Assembly: GCA_943369665.1 (NCBI GenBank)
Contig: CALRNX020000001.1
Coordinates: forward strand, 372,001 to 436,000
From: UKL13-3 sp943369665
GTDB taxonomy: Bacteria > Bacteroidota > Bacteroidia > UKL13-3
DNA length: 64,000 nt
Reading direction: 5' to 3'
The position numbers and the translations under genes are program-made. Shown in pieces: positions 8,186-15,924 of the stretch. Each line of letters opens with the position of its first letter. Positions within the stretch are counted from its first letter, which is position 1. Below the pieces are notes generated by a model. It made no database searches. It had not been told where the DNA came from and saw nothing but the letters and a program-made list of their open reading frames with translations.

Positions 8186-9613
8186 ATGTCATTAAATCCA
8201 TTTTCAGAAGAACAAATTATTGCACGGCTTCAATTCGAAAATCCTTGGTGGACAACTGGTGCACTAGATGGTTATTACCAATCGTTCAAGCCAAGATTGT
8301 ATTTTGATTTGTTTTACCCATTGGTTAAAAACATCAAAGTGCATAGGGCAAACGTATTAATGGGCCCGAGGCGCGTGGGAAAAACGGTTATGATTTACCA
8401 TACAATTCAAAGGTTGATTTCCGAAGGAGTAAAACCGCAAAAGATTTTGTATGCATCCATTGAAACCCCTATATATAATAATATACCCTTGGACGATTTG
8501 TTTACAATGGCAAAGAAAGCAACAGGAGATAAAGATTCAGACGGTTGGTATATTTTCTTTGATGAAGTCCAATACTTAAAAGAATGGGAGGTTCATTTAA
8601 AAACCCTTGTTGACACGTATCACAAAACTAAATTTATTGCAAGCGGCTCTGCGGCTGCTGCGCTTAAGTTTAAAAGTAACGAAAGTGGTGCTGGAAGATT
8701 CACGGATTTTATGCTTCCCCCTTTAACCTTTTACGAGTATATTCACCTTAAGGATTTAGATGCATTAATCCAATCAGATATTATAGGATGGAAAGGCAAT
8801 ATTTCTCTGTTTTCTTCTACCACTAATATTAGAGAACTGAACAACTATTTTATTAACTACGTGAATTTTGGCGGATATCCTGAGGTTATATTTAACAAAG
8901 AGATACAAAGCAACCCAAGCCGATTCATGCGAGCAGATATTATTGATAAAGTTTTGCTGAGGGACTTACCTGGGTTGTATGGCATTAAAGATGTGCAAGA
9001 GTTAAATTCACTATTTACAACTATTGCATATAACAGCGGACAAGAATGTAGTATTGATGAATTAAGCAAAAGCAGTGGTGTAAAGAAAGTAGTCCTACGA
9101 CAGTATTTATCTTATTTAGAGGCAGCCTTTTTAGTTCATATAGTTAAGCGTGTAGACCAAAAAGCAGGCAGGTTTCAACGAGAAAATTTTTTTAAGATAT
9201 ACCTAACTAATACAAGTCTACGCAGTGCATTATTCGCACCCTTAGAGCCAAATTCTGACGGCATTGGAGCGATTATTGAAACAGCAGTATTTAGTCAATG
9301 GATGCAAAGAACCAACTTCACTCCTTATTATGCGAGATGGAAGAGTGGCGAGGTGGATTTAGTCAGCTTGAGTAGGGTTACTAATAGTGTTCAGTGGGCG
9401 GTTGAAATTAAATGGACGAATAGATTTTTTGAGGCTCCAAATGAACTTAAAAGCCTTTCATCATTTTGTGAAGAAAATGGATTAAAAGAAGCTCTGGTTA
9501 CGTCAATAGATAAGTCAGGCATAAAAGAGTATAATGGTATACAAATTCAATATTTACCCGCTGCGGTGTATGCTTACAATGTTGGACGAAACACCTTAGA
9601 AAAGCAAAAATAA
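8186..9613 (+). CDS. AAA-type ATPase with C-terminal DUF4143 domain
   Basis: The N-terminal P-loop ATPase has Walker A GPRRVGKT (about residues 60-67 from the ATG) and Walker B WYIFFDEVQY, followed by ASGSAAAAL. The DUF4143 half includes a winged-helix-like segment (IDELSKSSGVKKVVLRQYLSYLE) and ends in GEVDLVSL...WAVEIKW, which has the D...ExK spacing of the PD-(D/E)xK nuclease fold. A TTG start at 8156 is possible but would lie upstream of the -7 box, so I use the ATG at 8186. The family is common on mobile and accessory DNA in Bacteroidota; its biological role is not established. The gene is monocistronic. Confidence 0.85.
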   Translation: MSLNPFSEEQIIARLQFENPWWTTGALDGYYQSFKPRLYFDLFYPLVKNIKVHRANVLMGPRRVGKTVMIYHTIQRLISEGVKPQKILYASIETPIYNNIPLDDLFTMAKKATGDKDSDGWYIFFDEVQYLKEWEVHLKTLVDTYHKTKFIASGSAAAALKFKSNESGAGRFTDFMLPPLTFYEYIHLKDLDALIQSDIIGWKGNISLFSSTTNIRELNNYFINYVNFGGYPEVIFNKEIQSNPSRFMRADIIDKVLLRDLPGLYGIKDVQELNSLFTTIAYNSGQECSIDELSKSSGVKKVVLRQYLSYLEAAFLVHIVKRVDQKAGRFQRENFFKIYLTNTSLRSALFAPLEPNSDGIGAIIETAVFSQWMQRTNFTPYYARWKSGEVDLVSLSRVTNSVQWAVEIKWTNRFFEAPNELKSLSSFCEENGLKEALVTSIDKSGIKEYNGIQIQYLPAAVYAYNVGRNTLEKQK

Positions 9614-9643
9614 CGCACTACGAGCGACCCTAAGTTACATGAA

Positions 9644-9690
9644 TACAAATTTATTTGCATTTGTAGAATAATGTATTACATTTGTGTACA
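9644..9690 (+). promoter_or_regulatory. promoter and likely operator of the RHH gene
   Basis: TTTG (9654-9657), 19 bases, then TACATTTG (9677-9684) is a canonical Bacteroidota promoter; the ATG follows after 8 bases. TACAAAT (9644-9650) and ATTTGTA (9659-9665) are inverted around the -33 element, and a TGTA...TACA dyad (9672-9690) covers the -7 box. The half-sites match the repeats before the transposase at 9879-9905. Confidence 0.7.
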
Positions 9691-9692
9691 AT

Positions 9693-9851
9693 ATGAGCAA
9701 AACCAAAAACAAATCGGAATCTATTATTGTCAGAGTGGATGAAGATATGAAAGAGGGGTTGATGAAGCTGGCAGAAGTAAGCAGACGAGAGCTAAGCGAC
9801 TTTATAAGGCTTGTTCTCGAAGATACTTTAAAGAAAAAAGTAAGGGTTTAA
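9693..9851 (+). CDS. small ribbon-helix-helix DNA-binding protein
   Basis: A 52-residue protein (MSKTKNKSESIIVRVDEDMK at the start). It has the RHH pattern: a basic N-terminal beta strand SIIVRVD, a helix DEDMKEGLMKLAEVS, a turn, and a second helix ELSDFIRLVLEDTLKK. RHH proteins bind DNA as dimers or tetramers and usually repress their own genes. The promoter upstream and the phased repeats before the transposase downstream both carry the same ATACAAA-type half-site, so it is a likely repressor of itself and of the transposase. That link is inference. A terminator follows immediately. Confidence 0.75.
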   Translation: MSKTKNKSESIIVRVDEDMKEGLMKLAEVSRRELSDFIRLVLEDTLKKKVRV

Positions 9852-9866
9852 AAACCCTCTTTTTTT
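9843..9866 (+). terminator. terminator at the end of the RHH gene
   Basis: AGGGTTT (9843-9849, overlapping the stop codon) pairs with AAACCCT (9852-9858) and is followed by CTTTTTTT. The loop is tight, so the working stem is probably AGGGT/ACCCT. Confidence 0.65.
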
Positions 9867-9878
9867 AATAGTAATGTA

Positions 9879-9905
9879 ATACAAAAATATACAAACGAAT
9901 ACAAC
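9879..9905 (+). promoter_or_regulatory. three 10-base-phased ATACAA repeats abutting the transposase start
   Basis: ATACAAA begins at 9879 and 9889, and ATACAAC begins at 9899. The exact 10-base period places them on one face of the helix, as in many RHH operators. The third copy touches the transposase ATG at 9906. I see no TAnnTTTG box here, so the repeats may act on the RNA leader region or on a weak promoter. Confidence 0.6.
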
Positions 9906-10781
9906 ATGGAAAGATATACTATCACACAATTCAGAGCGCAATTCCCAAATGACGATGCATGTTTGGATTATTTATTCGTATCAAAATTTGGTGAACAAAC
10001 AGGTTGTCCTGAGTGTTCGGTTGAATCTAAATTCAGTCGTGTGAAAGGTCGCAGGTCTTACCAATGTCCTGTTTGTTCGCATCAAATTTACCCAACTGCA
10101 AATACTGTATTTCATAAATCAACTACACCGCTTACATATTGGTTTTATGCTATCTATTTGTTTACCACAACTCGTAATGGTGTTGCAGCTAAAGAATTGG
10201 AAAGACAACTTGGTGTGTGTTATAAAACAGCGTTAAGAATGGCGCACCAAATTAAAACGCTAATGGGTGATAATTCGACTGAAAAGTTGGGCGGAATTGT
10301 GTCAACAGATGAGGCTTATTTCGGAATGGCAGCAAAGAACAGACATATAAAAGATAACTTAAAAGTATTCAGGAAACCTGCTAAAATTTCAGTTATTGGA
10401 ATGATGGAAAAGGATGGTAGAGTAAGAACCGATTTAATCCGTGACCATTACAAAGTAGGTAAATCAATTGGTGATATGGTAAAAGATAATATCGACCCAA
10501 ATGCTACTTTAGTAACCGATGGGGCAAAGGCATATTTGAACATGGATAAACATTTCAATAAGCACGTTATTATAAACCACGAGAAAGACGAATATGTCAA
10601 AAATGGATATACTACCAACAACATCGAAAACTATTGGTCTACGCTTAAAAGAATGATTAAAGGAACACACATTCATGTAAGCCGTGAACACTTCCTTAAA
10701 TATGCGAATGAAAACTCATTCCGTTATATGCACAGAGGACAGCCTGAAAAAATGATGGAAGTTATTTTGAGTAATGTTTAA
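9906..10781 (+). CDS. IS1595/ISXO2-type transposase
   Basis: A 291-residue transposase with an N-terminal zinc ribbon (CPEC at 34-37, CPVC at 54-57), a helical DNA-binding region and a DDE-type core. Likely catalytic residues are D135 in STDEAYFG, D205 in LVTDGAKAY and E241 in TTNNIENYWSTLK; the last is the usual NR/NNxEnxW signature of the ISXO2-like family. The ORF is intact. Clear terminal inverted repeats and a target duplication were not found, so the limits of the element are open. The upstream RHH gene may be a passenger or regulator of the same element. Confidence 0.9.
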   Translation: MERYTITQFRAQFPNDDACLDYLFVSKFGEQTGCPECSVESKFSRVKGRRSYQCPVCSHQIYPTANTVFHKSTTPLTYWFYAIYLFTTTRNGVAAKELERQLGVCYKTALRMAHQIKTLMGDNSTEKLGGIVSTDEAYFGMAAKNRHIKDNLKVFRKPAKISVIGMMEKDGRVRTDLIRDHYKVGKSIGDMVKDNIDPNATLVTDGAKAYLNMDKHFNKHVIINHEKDEYVKNGYTTNNIENYWSTLKRMIKGTHIHVSREHFLKYANENSFRYMHRGQPEKMMEVILSNV

Positions 10782-10847
10782 CAATAATATTAGGTGCTTA
10801 TAAGAAGTGTTGGTAGGGGTTTACTACTGCACACTAAAGTACGATGG

Positions 10848-11720
10848 TTATGGGTTTAGCCATTCATCATCTGGCTTTGTGATTAAACGAGCGTTATTTA
10901 TTGCCATATCCAACGTAAGGCACGTTCTGCCACTATATGTTCCATCTGCTGTTTTGTAAACTGCTAAAGCTAAGTCAGCCTTAGACGCCTCTCTTAGACA
11001 AAGAGGCAATAACAACTGAAGGTGTGGCGTACTAACATACTGCCCTCTGTAAAACTGTGGTACTGCTGTTAAATAGTTTCGGCCTATTCGCTTTTTAGCG
11101 TGATCGATTGCACCTTTAAAGGTGTTAATTAGTTGATGCTTTGATAGCGCTTGAATGTCTGCTGGGAATCTGTTAAAATTATCAATATCCTCAACAATAT
11201 GGTCGATGTTTATTCTTAATTCTAACCGAGTGTCGTAGAACAACTCAGACACATCTGTGAAGTAGGTAGCCCTTGCGGGCAATGGATTAAACTTAGACAT
11301 GGCGTTAGAGCTGTCTTTGCAGAACTCTTTAAAATACCACTTATCTTTCCCTATATTCTTTTTGAACAGCATGAATATTTCCTCTTGGTTTTCAGTTACC
11401 AATCCAGTATTAAAACTAGCAAACTCCCCGATTACTGAAACTTTTCCCTCTTCCTGTATTCTTGCAAAAGTATGAACAAGGTAGTTGTATAATATAGGGA
11501 GCGGTTGCGAAGAAACGGTGTTAGTATACTCCCAATTTTCATTCATCGCCATTTTCTTTAGCAATTTAAGCGTTTCCTCAATAGTGCTTTTAGGAGGGTT
11601 TGGGTCGGTTCTATCATAGATTGTTCCGGGAGGGTATGACCCAACGAAAGCAAATTCAAATAGTGCGGGCTTTAACTTCTGTCTGCCAAATGAGCTTTGG
11701 GCTTCTTGTTGTTGTTCCAT
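10848..11720 (-). CDS. DUF3825-domain protein
   Basis: The C-terminal two thirds match what I recall of DUF3825: an early PALFEFAF and WEY, then YNYLVHTFARIQEE, FNTGLVTENQEEIFMLFKKN, and near the end LLPLCLREASKADLALAVYK with YSGRTCLTLDMAINNARLITKPDDEWL. The first residues are Gln-rich. The longer frame starts at 11756, but its first codons lie in a strong hairpin (11752-11780), so I take the ATG at 11720 (MEQQQ) after AAAAAAGAAC; this gives about 290 residues. The function is not known to me. A 330-base AT-rich region without ORFs lies upstream and may be a structured leader. Confidence 0.72.
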   Translation of the reverse strand: MEQQQEAQSSFGRQKLKPALFEFAFVGSYPPGTIYDRTDPNPPKSTIEETLKLLKKMAMNENWEYTNTVSSQPLPILYNYLVHTFARIQEEGKVSVIGEFASFNTGLVTENQEEIFMLFKKNIGKDKWYFKEFCKDSSNAMSKFNPLPARATYFTDVSELFYDTRLELRINIDHIVEDIDNFNRFPADIQALSKHQLINTFKGAIDHAKKRIGRNYLTAVPQFYRGQYVSTPHLQLLLPLCLREASKADLALAVYKTADGTYSGRTCLTLDMAINNARLITKPDDEWLNP

Positions 11721-11751
11721 GTTCTTTTTTCGTTTATAGGCTATATAAAAC

Positions 11752-11780
11752 GCCAAAGCCTCAATTAATGAGGCCTTGGC
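11752..11780 (-). terminator. strong hairpin upstream of the DUF3825 gene (terminator or attenuator)
   Basis: GCCAAAGCCTCA (11752-11763) and TGAGGCCTTGGC (11769-11780) pair over 12 positions with one mismatch and a 5-base loop. On the minus strand it is followed by GTTTTA, a weak T run. It lies 31 bases upstream of the chosen DUF3825 start. Confidence 0.5.
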
Positions 11781-12112
11781 TTTAAAACTATGTAATGCTT
11801 TTCTTTTAATCTTCTAACGTTATGCGTTTTTTTTGTTGCGTTTTGCGCGGGTAAGTTTTTAAGGCTTTTCTTTTGTAGGTTTTTCTAAGTAAAACTATGT
11901 GAATTCTTTTGTAGAATTTATCTATGCGATTTTTTTTATTTATAAAGATAATGGTACAATGATAATGCCTTTTTTATATTTCAAAAGTGCGTTTTGTCAT
12001 TTAGACCAATATGCTATGAAAATCAGTTAGTTATAATTTTTATAGTTATTAAATTTTGCGTTTAACAACCCGTTAGTGCAATTGATTCCCCACTAACTGA
12101 GGACAAATGTAC
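11781..12112 (-). other. AT-rich non-coding region, possible long leader RNA
   Basis: No ORF of useful length is present on either strand. On the minus strand a -7 box TACATTTG (12111-12104) is followed by a GTTAGTG/CACTAAC hairpin (arms 12072-12078 and 12091-12097). AAAACGCA-like motifs then recur (plus-strand TGCGTTTT at 11823, 11837 and 11988, with related copies at 11924 and 12057), and the stretch ends at the hairpin 11752-11780. It could be a leader or a small RNA of roughly 340 bases. I see no -33 element. Confidence 0.35.
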
Positions 12113-12132
12113 GATTATTTATAGTTAAATAA

Positions 12133-12318
12133 CTATTTACTTTCTTTTGTAGGGCTATCCTTCGGCTTGTCTTTTGGTTTTGGTTTACCTTTAGCAAAAG
12201 CCTTGACGACCTTTTCAAACAACTCTTTCCCATTCTTTCGGACTTCCTTACCCTTTATAAATCCCTCGTATCCTTTGGTAAGTTCGTTTATATCCTTAAT
12301 TATTTTTTTCTTAGCCAT
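12133..12318 (-). CDS. small basic protein, unknown function
   Basis: 61 residues, strongly basic (MAKKKIIKDINELTKGYEGF at the start) with a Lys/Pro-rich tail (KGKPKPKDKPKDSPTKESK). No transmembrane segment or signal peptide. The N-terminal part is predicted helical by eye; the tail should be disordered. Charge and size would suit nucleic-acid binding, but there is no family match I can name. It belongs to the accessory island, upstream of the DUF3825 gene on the same strand. Confidence 0.55.
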   Translation of the reverse strand: MAKKKIIKDINELTKGYEGFIKGKEVRKNGKELFEKVVKAFAKGKPKPKDKPKDSPTKESK

Positions 12319-12471
12319 TCCCTCAAATATACAGTATTTTCAAATCACTACTTATGTCCTGAGTACACATATGCCATAAAATACAAACAAGTAGTTAAGT
12401 TGTTTTGGGTGTACAGGAATAAAGCGCAAAAGTACTGAGAATGGGGCGTTTATTGATTTTAGTCAATCTGC

Positions 12472-13191
12472 TTACTTAATCAAAAAATGCGCTTCTACTT
12501 CGTAGCGAATTTTGATTTTTTCCATTTGAATAGCCGGATCGGCACCTCCGTTGCTCATTGAAGCATCTTCCATTGCCATATTAGACTTATACAACATTAC
12601 CGGGCGGTACATATTACCATCATTTATTTCACGGATAAATACCACATCGCCCAATCCGCTGCCAATGGATTCAACCATTAATTTGGCTTTGGCTTTGGCG
12701 GCTTTTAATGCATTGATCTTTACCTGTTGGCGGTATTCTTCTATTTTGCTGTTATCCGTACGTTGCAACCATGCATTTTCAATACCCTTGTTATCCATTT
12801 TTTGCATCAACTGATTGTACTTTTCCAAATTGGGCAATTTGATGGTATATGTTTTGGCTGCTAAAAAATCGGTCTTGCGGCTTTCGTTTTTCCACCAGTC
12901 GTAATTGTAATATGCATTCGCGCCTTGCACCGAAACATCTTTCAGGTCTATTTTAGCGTCAGCCAATACTTTCTTGAACTCTTTGTCAATATCTGCCAAA
13001 TACACTTTGGTGTTTTTATCTTTCATGTATTCACGCAAGTTTACACTGAGGTAAACTTCATCAGGTTCTATTTCCATTTCGGCACTTCCTGTTACTTCAA
13101 TGGTGCGTTGCAATGGCAGTTTAGTCTCCGTTTGTGCAAAGGATAATAAACTCGAGAAGCCAAGTAAAATGATTGCTGATAATGATTTCAT
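12472..13191 (-). CDS. secreted SIMPL (DUF541) domain protein
   Basis: An ATG at 13191 gives a signal peptide (MKSLSAIILLGFSSLLSFAQ) and about 239 residues; the longer frame from 13227 adds twelve codons without signal character. The mature protein has the SIMPL domain features: IEVTGSAEMEIEPDEVYLSVNL at the start, a central helical region (NALKAAKAKAKLMVESIG) and a C-terminal strand KIKIRYEVEAHFLIK. These proteins occur in the periplasm or outer membrane and form oligomers in known cases (YggE/BP26), but a biochemical activity is not settled. The gene is monocistronic. Confidence 0.85.
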   Translation of the reverse strand: MKSLSAIILLGFSSLLSFAQTETKLPLQRTIEVTGSAEMEIEPDEVYLSVNLREYMKDKNTKVYLADIDKEFKKVLADAKIDLKDVSVQGANAYYNYDWWKNESRKTDFLAAKTYTIKLPNLEKYNQLMQKMDNKGIENAWLQRTDNSKIEEYRQQVKINALKAAKAKAKLMVESIGSGLGDVVFIREINDGNMYRPVMLYKSNMAMEDASMSNGGADPAIQMEKIKIRYEVEAHFLIK

Positions 13192-13424
13192 GGTAATATG
13201 GTTTGATTTTGGTTTCGAAATTACCAATTAACGTGCCATAATAAAAAGTGATTTATTTTTAAGGTTCTCACACACGTAGTTAGATAATGAACATTTGGTG
13301 AAAGACTGAACTAATACACCTTTTTCACCTGCCAGTTTTTATACATTGAAACTTCATAACGAAGGAAATGAACAACTCATATCAAAATTCCAAAAAGTAC
13401 ATTACCGTCTATTTATACATAACT

Positions 13425-13461
13425 AAAAAGCGGGAGCAGGTTATCCCTGCTCCCGCTTTTT
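13425..13461 (-). terminator. strong terminator after the DUF6265 gene
   Basis: A perfect 16-base inverted repeat (13425-13440 with 13446-13461, loop TTATC) with a GCGGGAGCAGG core and A/T runs at both ends. It lies downstream of the minus-strand gene at 13498-13989. Confidence 0.9.
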
Positions 13462-13497
13462 GATTCATTCGCTTTGACAATTCCTAAAAAAGCACAA

Positions 13498-13989
13498 CTA
13501 CTTTACCCTTGTCATCGCAAACTGTTCAGCTTTAGACTCTCCTTTACTTTGTCCCGAAATTTCGGCCACTATTGAGTCTTTTCCGATACGCATATATTTA
13601 ATTCGTTGAGGAAAATCGTGATCAGGATTTTCAAACACCAATATGCTATCGGATTCAGTTGTGAGTTTAAACCGCACAGGTAACCCATTATTTTGATCAG
13701 GTACGGTTGGAATATAAAACAACTCATCCTTTTCCTGAATGATCTGAATGGCTTCCGAAAACAAAGTATCCTTCCCTACCACAAAAAAACTCTCTCCGGA
13801 AAACATGGAATCGTTTTCTTGTTTCCAGTTTTCGCTCAACACACCTTGCGGGGAACTATTTTGCCATTGTCCGATCATCCAACTTGCTTTTGTTATTTTA
13901 TTGCCAAAAGTTGTTGGGGCACTGTTGTTATCACAAGCAATAAGCATTCCCATAAGGGTTAGCATAACTAATTGGTTTTGTATTTTCAT
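13498..13989 (-). CDS. DUF6265-family lipoprotein
   Basis: 163 residues. The N-terminus is a lipoprotein signal (VMLTLMGMLIAC, cysteine at residue 19). The mature part has the pattern I associate with DUF6265: ASWMIGQWQN, LSENWKQENDSMFSGESFFVV, LFYIPTVPDQNNGLPVRF and FENPDHDFPQRIKYMRIG followed by SIVAEISG. The fold is probably a lipocalin-like beta barrel. No function is established. It has its own strong terminator and is preceded by an HD-domain gene on the same strand with a 37-base gap. Confidence 0.8.
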   Translation of the reverse strand: MKIQNQLVMLTLMGMLIACDNNSAPTTFGNKITKASWMIGQWQNSSPQGVLSENWKQENDSMFSGESFFVVGKDTLFSEAIQIIQEKDELFYIPTVPDQNNGLPVRFKLTTESDSILVFENPDHDFPQRIKYMRIGKDSIVAEISGQSKGESKAEQFAMTRVK

Positions 13990-14026
13990 TATGATATTAT
14001 TTTAAGATGAGAACTACAATAGGATA

Positions 14027-14620
14027 TTATTTCTTTTCCAGGAATCCTTTTTCAACACTTTCATTCAACAAATGCTCTGCAAAATGCCAAATAGACACAG
14101 AGCCATTTTGGATCACTTTTTTCTTCTCATACACTGTATGATAATCCACTTTAAACTCTTTCCATGTCCCCCCTTCATTGTTAGCATTTTGCAATAGCGG
14201 TTCAAGTCTGTCCATGCTTTTGGCAAATTTTGCTTCATTGGTTTCTCCTGCTTCAAATTCTTCCCAAATGGCTATCAAGGTTTCGGCCTGCTTAGTAGGC
14301 AACAATCCAAATATTCTCTCTGCCGCCAACCGTTCGTCATCTGTGTTTAGATGACTCTTTTGCGTGTCGTACAAAAAAGTATCACCGGCATCAATCTCAA
14401 CAATATCGTGTATCAATACCATTTTCAAAACTTTGAGCAGATCAACTTCAGCATTGGCATGTTCACTTAAAACAAGCGCCATCATAGCCAAATGCCAGCT
14501 ATGTTCGGCATCGTTTTCGTTTCTATTGCTGTTAAACAATTTCGTCTTGCGCTGAATATACTTGAGTTTATCAATTTCTTTGATAAAGTCTATTTGTTGC
14601 TGTAAATGGTTTGGCTGCAT
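14027..14620 (-). CDS. HD-domain phosphohydrolase (YfbR/HDDC2-like)
   Basis: 197 residues. The HD metal-binding motif is complete: RNENDAEHSWHLAMMAL (first His), VLIHDIVEIDAGDTF (the HD pair with the downstream ExD), and a later aspartate in AKSMDRLEPLLQN. The order and spacing fit the HD_3 group that includes E. coli YfbR and human HDDC2, which act as 5'-deoxynucleotidases. Substrate assignment is by family resemblance only. It sits next to a DinB-like gene (25-base gap), possibly one transcript. Confidence 0.85.
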   Translation of the reverse strand: MQPNHLQQQIDFIKEIDKLKYIQRKTKLFNSNRNENDAEHSWHLAMMALVLSEHANAEVDLLKVLKMVLIHDIVEIDAGDTFLYDTQKSHLNTDDERLAAERIFGLLPTKQAETLIAIWEEFEAGETNEAKFAKSMDRLEPLLQNANNEGGTWKEFKVDYHTVYEKKKVIQNGSVSIWHFAEHLLNESVEKGFLEKK

Positions 14621-14645
14621 CCTCAGACCTTTGTTTGGTTTCGAA

Positions 14646-15173
14646 TTATGTATGTAATAGATTTTGTTTTGCTAATTGATGATGATGCTCCACATGGTAA
14701 ATGGCATTGAACAACATTTCGCGTATACTGATAGTACCTAGTAAAGGATGTGGCAAACACAATGTATCCAGATCAGTTTCGGTATAATTCGCAATGGTGC
14801 TGTTCAAATCCTCGATCAGTTTTGTTAAGGTCTCTGTTAAACCATCCCGCTGGGCGAAGGAAGTGGGCTGAGGAACAAATCTTTCGGGAGCTTTTCCGCC
14901 TCCTTGCAATTTGGTCACATAGTCAGTTAATAACTCATCATATGTTCGGCCCTGTTTGGTTGCAACACCAAAGGTTTGTTCCAGTATTTTTTTGTCCATA
15001 CCCAAAGCTTTCACAAATGGTTTCACACATATCACAATATGTTCCAGTTGCTGACCCGCTGACCATTTTTGTCCATGGCAAAATTCAATATCCTGAACAG
15101 ACAAACTGTTTATATAGTCAATAAACGAATGATGATTTCGTGCGAAAGCTGCTATTATTTCTTGTTTATTCAT
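14646..15173 (-). CDS. DinB-like four-helix metalloprotein
   Basis: The start at 15173 (MNKQEIIAAFARN) is preferred; the longer frame to 15254 adds residues unlike the family. The 175-residue product has the DinB/YfiT layout: a first helix with HHSFIDYI, a histidine in EHIVICVKPF and a C-terminal ISIREMLFNAIYHVEHHHQL, giving the three histidines that bind metal. Family members are often thiol-dependent S-transferases or have no known role. Nothing in the context narrows this. Confidence 0.8.
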   Translation of the reverse strand: MNKQEIIAAFARNHHSFIDYINSLSVQDIEFCHGQKWSAGQQLEHIVICVKPFVKALGMDKKILEQTFGVATKQGRTYDELLTDYVTKLQGGGKAPERFVPQPTSFAQRDGLTETLTKLIEDLNSTIANYTETDLDTLCLPHPLLGTISIREMLFNAIYHVEHHHQLAKQNLLHT

Positions 15174-15478
15174 CTTGATTAGCCTCACAGAGGGATTTAG
15201 CATATTAATACAACCAAGGTAGGAAATATCCAGTAAAAACAAGCATTCTGGCAATTTACCCTAGAATTTATTTCCCGTGTACAAACGAGTAAATCCGATT
15301 ACTTTCATTTATAAACGGATACTATACGAATCAGGTTTGAACGCCACCACAACTTTGCCTCAACAAATCGCCACGGATTGGTCCTGATTCATTTGGTCTG
15401 CTGGTTTCAATTATAAGCACGACTATCTGACCTGCCCGATTCGAGCAACATTTTAAACCAATTAAATTCAAAAAACGT

Positions 15479-15814
15479 ATGAACCTAACAAACAATGTGC
15501 GCCTAATTGGTCGCCTAGGACAAAACCCTGATGTAAAAGAATTAGATGGCGGAAAAAAACTAGCCAAGTTTTCATTAGCCACCTCGGAATCTCACAGAGA
15601 CGAAAAAGGTGAAAAAGTAACCGAAACCCAATGGCATAATTTAATTGCATGGGGCAAAACAGCCGATATCGCTTCCAAGTACCTGGTAAAGGGAAAAGAG
15701 ATCGCTATCGAAGGTAAACTCAGCACCCGCAACTACACCGACAAAGAAGGAATCAAACGTTACGTAACAGAAGTTGTGGTAAGTGAAATCCTGATGATGG
15801 GTAAAAAAGACTAA
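15479..15814 (+). CDS. ssb: short single-stranded DNA-binding protein
   Basis: 111 residues containing a complete SSB OB fold: NNVRLIGRLGQNPDVKEL, KLAKFSLATSE, TQWHNLIAWGKTADIASKYLVKGKEIAIEGKLSTRNY and VVSEILMMG. The protein stops right after the OB fold with GKKD, so it lacks the disordered tail and the acidic DDDIPF-like tip that recruits repair and replication partners. It is therefore likely an accessory SSB and not the main replicative one, which would lie elsewhere in the genome. It lies upstream of a repeat-flanked gene and recQ. Confidence 0.93.
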   Translation: MNLTNNVRLIGRLGQNPDVKELDGGKKLAKFSLATSESHRDEKGEKVTETQWHNLIAWGKTADIASKYLVKGKEIAIEGKLSTRNYTDKEGIKRYVTEVVVSEILMMGKKD

Positions 15815-15822
15815 GAACATTT

Positions 15823-15901
15823 AGCCGCAGATTTCGCAGATTACATTTATTTAGTCGTCAACAGAAGATGCTCAGAATGATGTAACATGCCAAATCTGTG
15901 G
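15823..15901. repeat. inverted repeat pair upstream of the GxxExxY gene
   Basis: A 21-base arm at 15823-15843 (GCCGCAGATTTCGC then AGATTAC) is followed, in opposite orientation, by a degenerate copy at 15881-15901 that matches 17 of 21 positions. A perfect inverted copy of the first arm lies beyond the gene at 16354-16374. Confidence 0.8.
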
Positions 15902-15924
15902 CTTCTATTTAAAGAAAAAAGTCC

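Noticed and set aside
11721..11756. Upstream start for the DUF3825 gene
   Set aside because: The first codons overlap the 12-base-stem hairpin at 11752-11780; the ATG at 11720 lies just beyond it.
7600..12400. Prophage or integrative element covering the accessory island
   Set aside because: No integrase, structural phage genes, relaxase or tRNA-derived att site is visible; only one transposase is present.
13262..13424. Possible gene or RNA in the gap between the SIMPL and DUF6265 genes
   Set aside because: Only AT-rich sequence leading to the terminator at 13425-13461; no ORF or conserved structure is visible.
15255..15478. Possible gene before ssb
   Set aside because: Short overlapping frames only, none with domain features; it is probably the divergent promoter region of the DinB and ssb genes.
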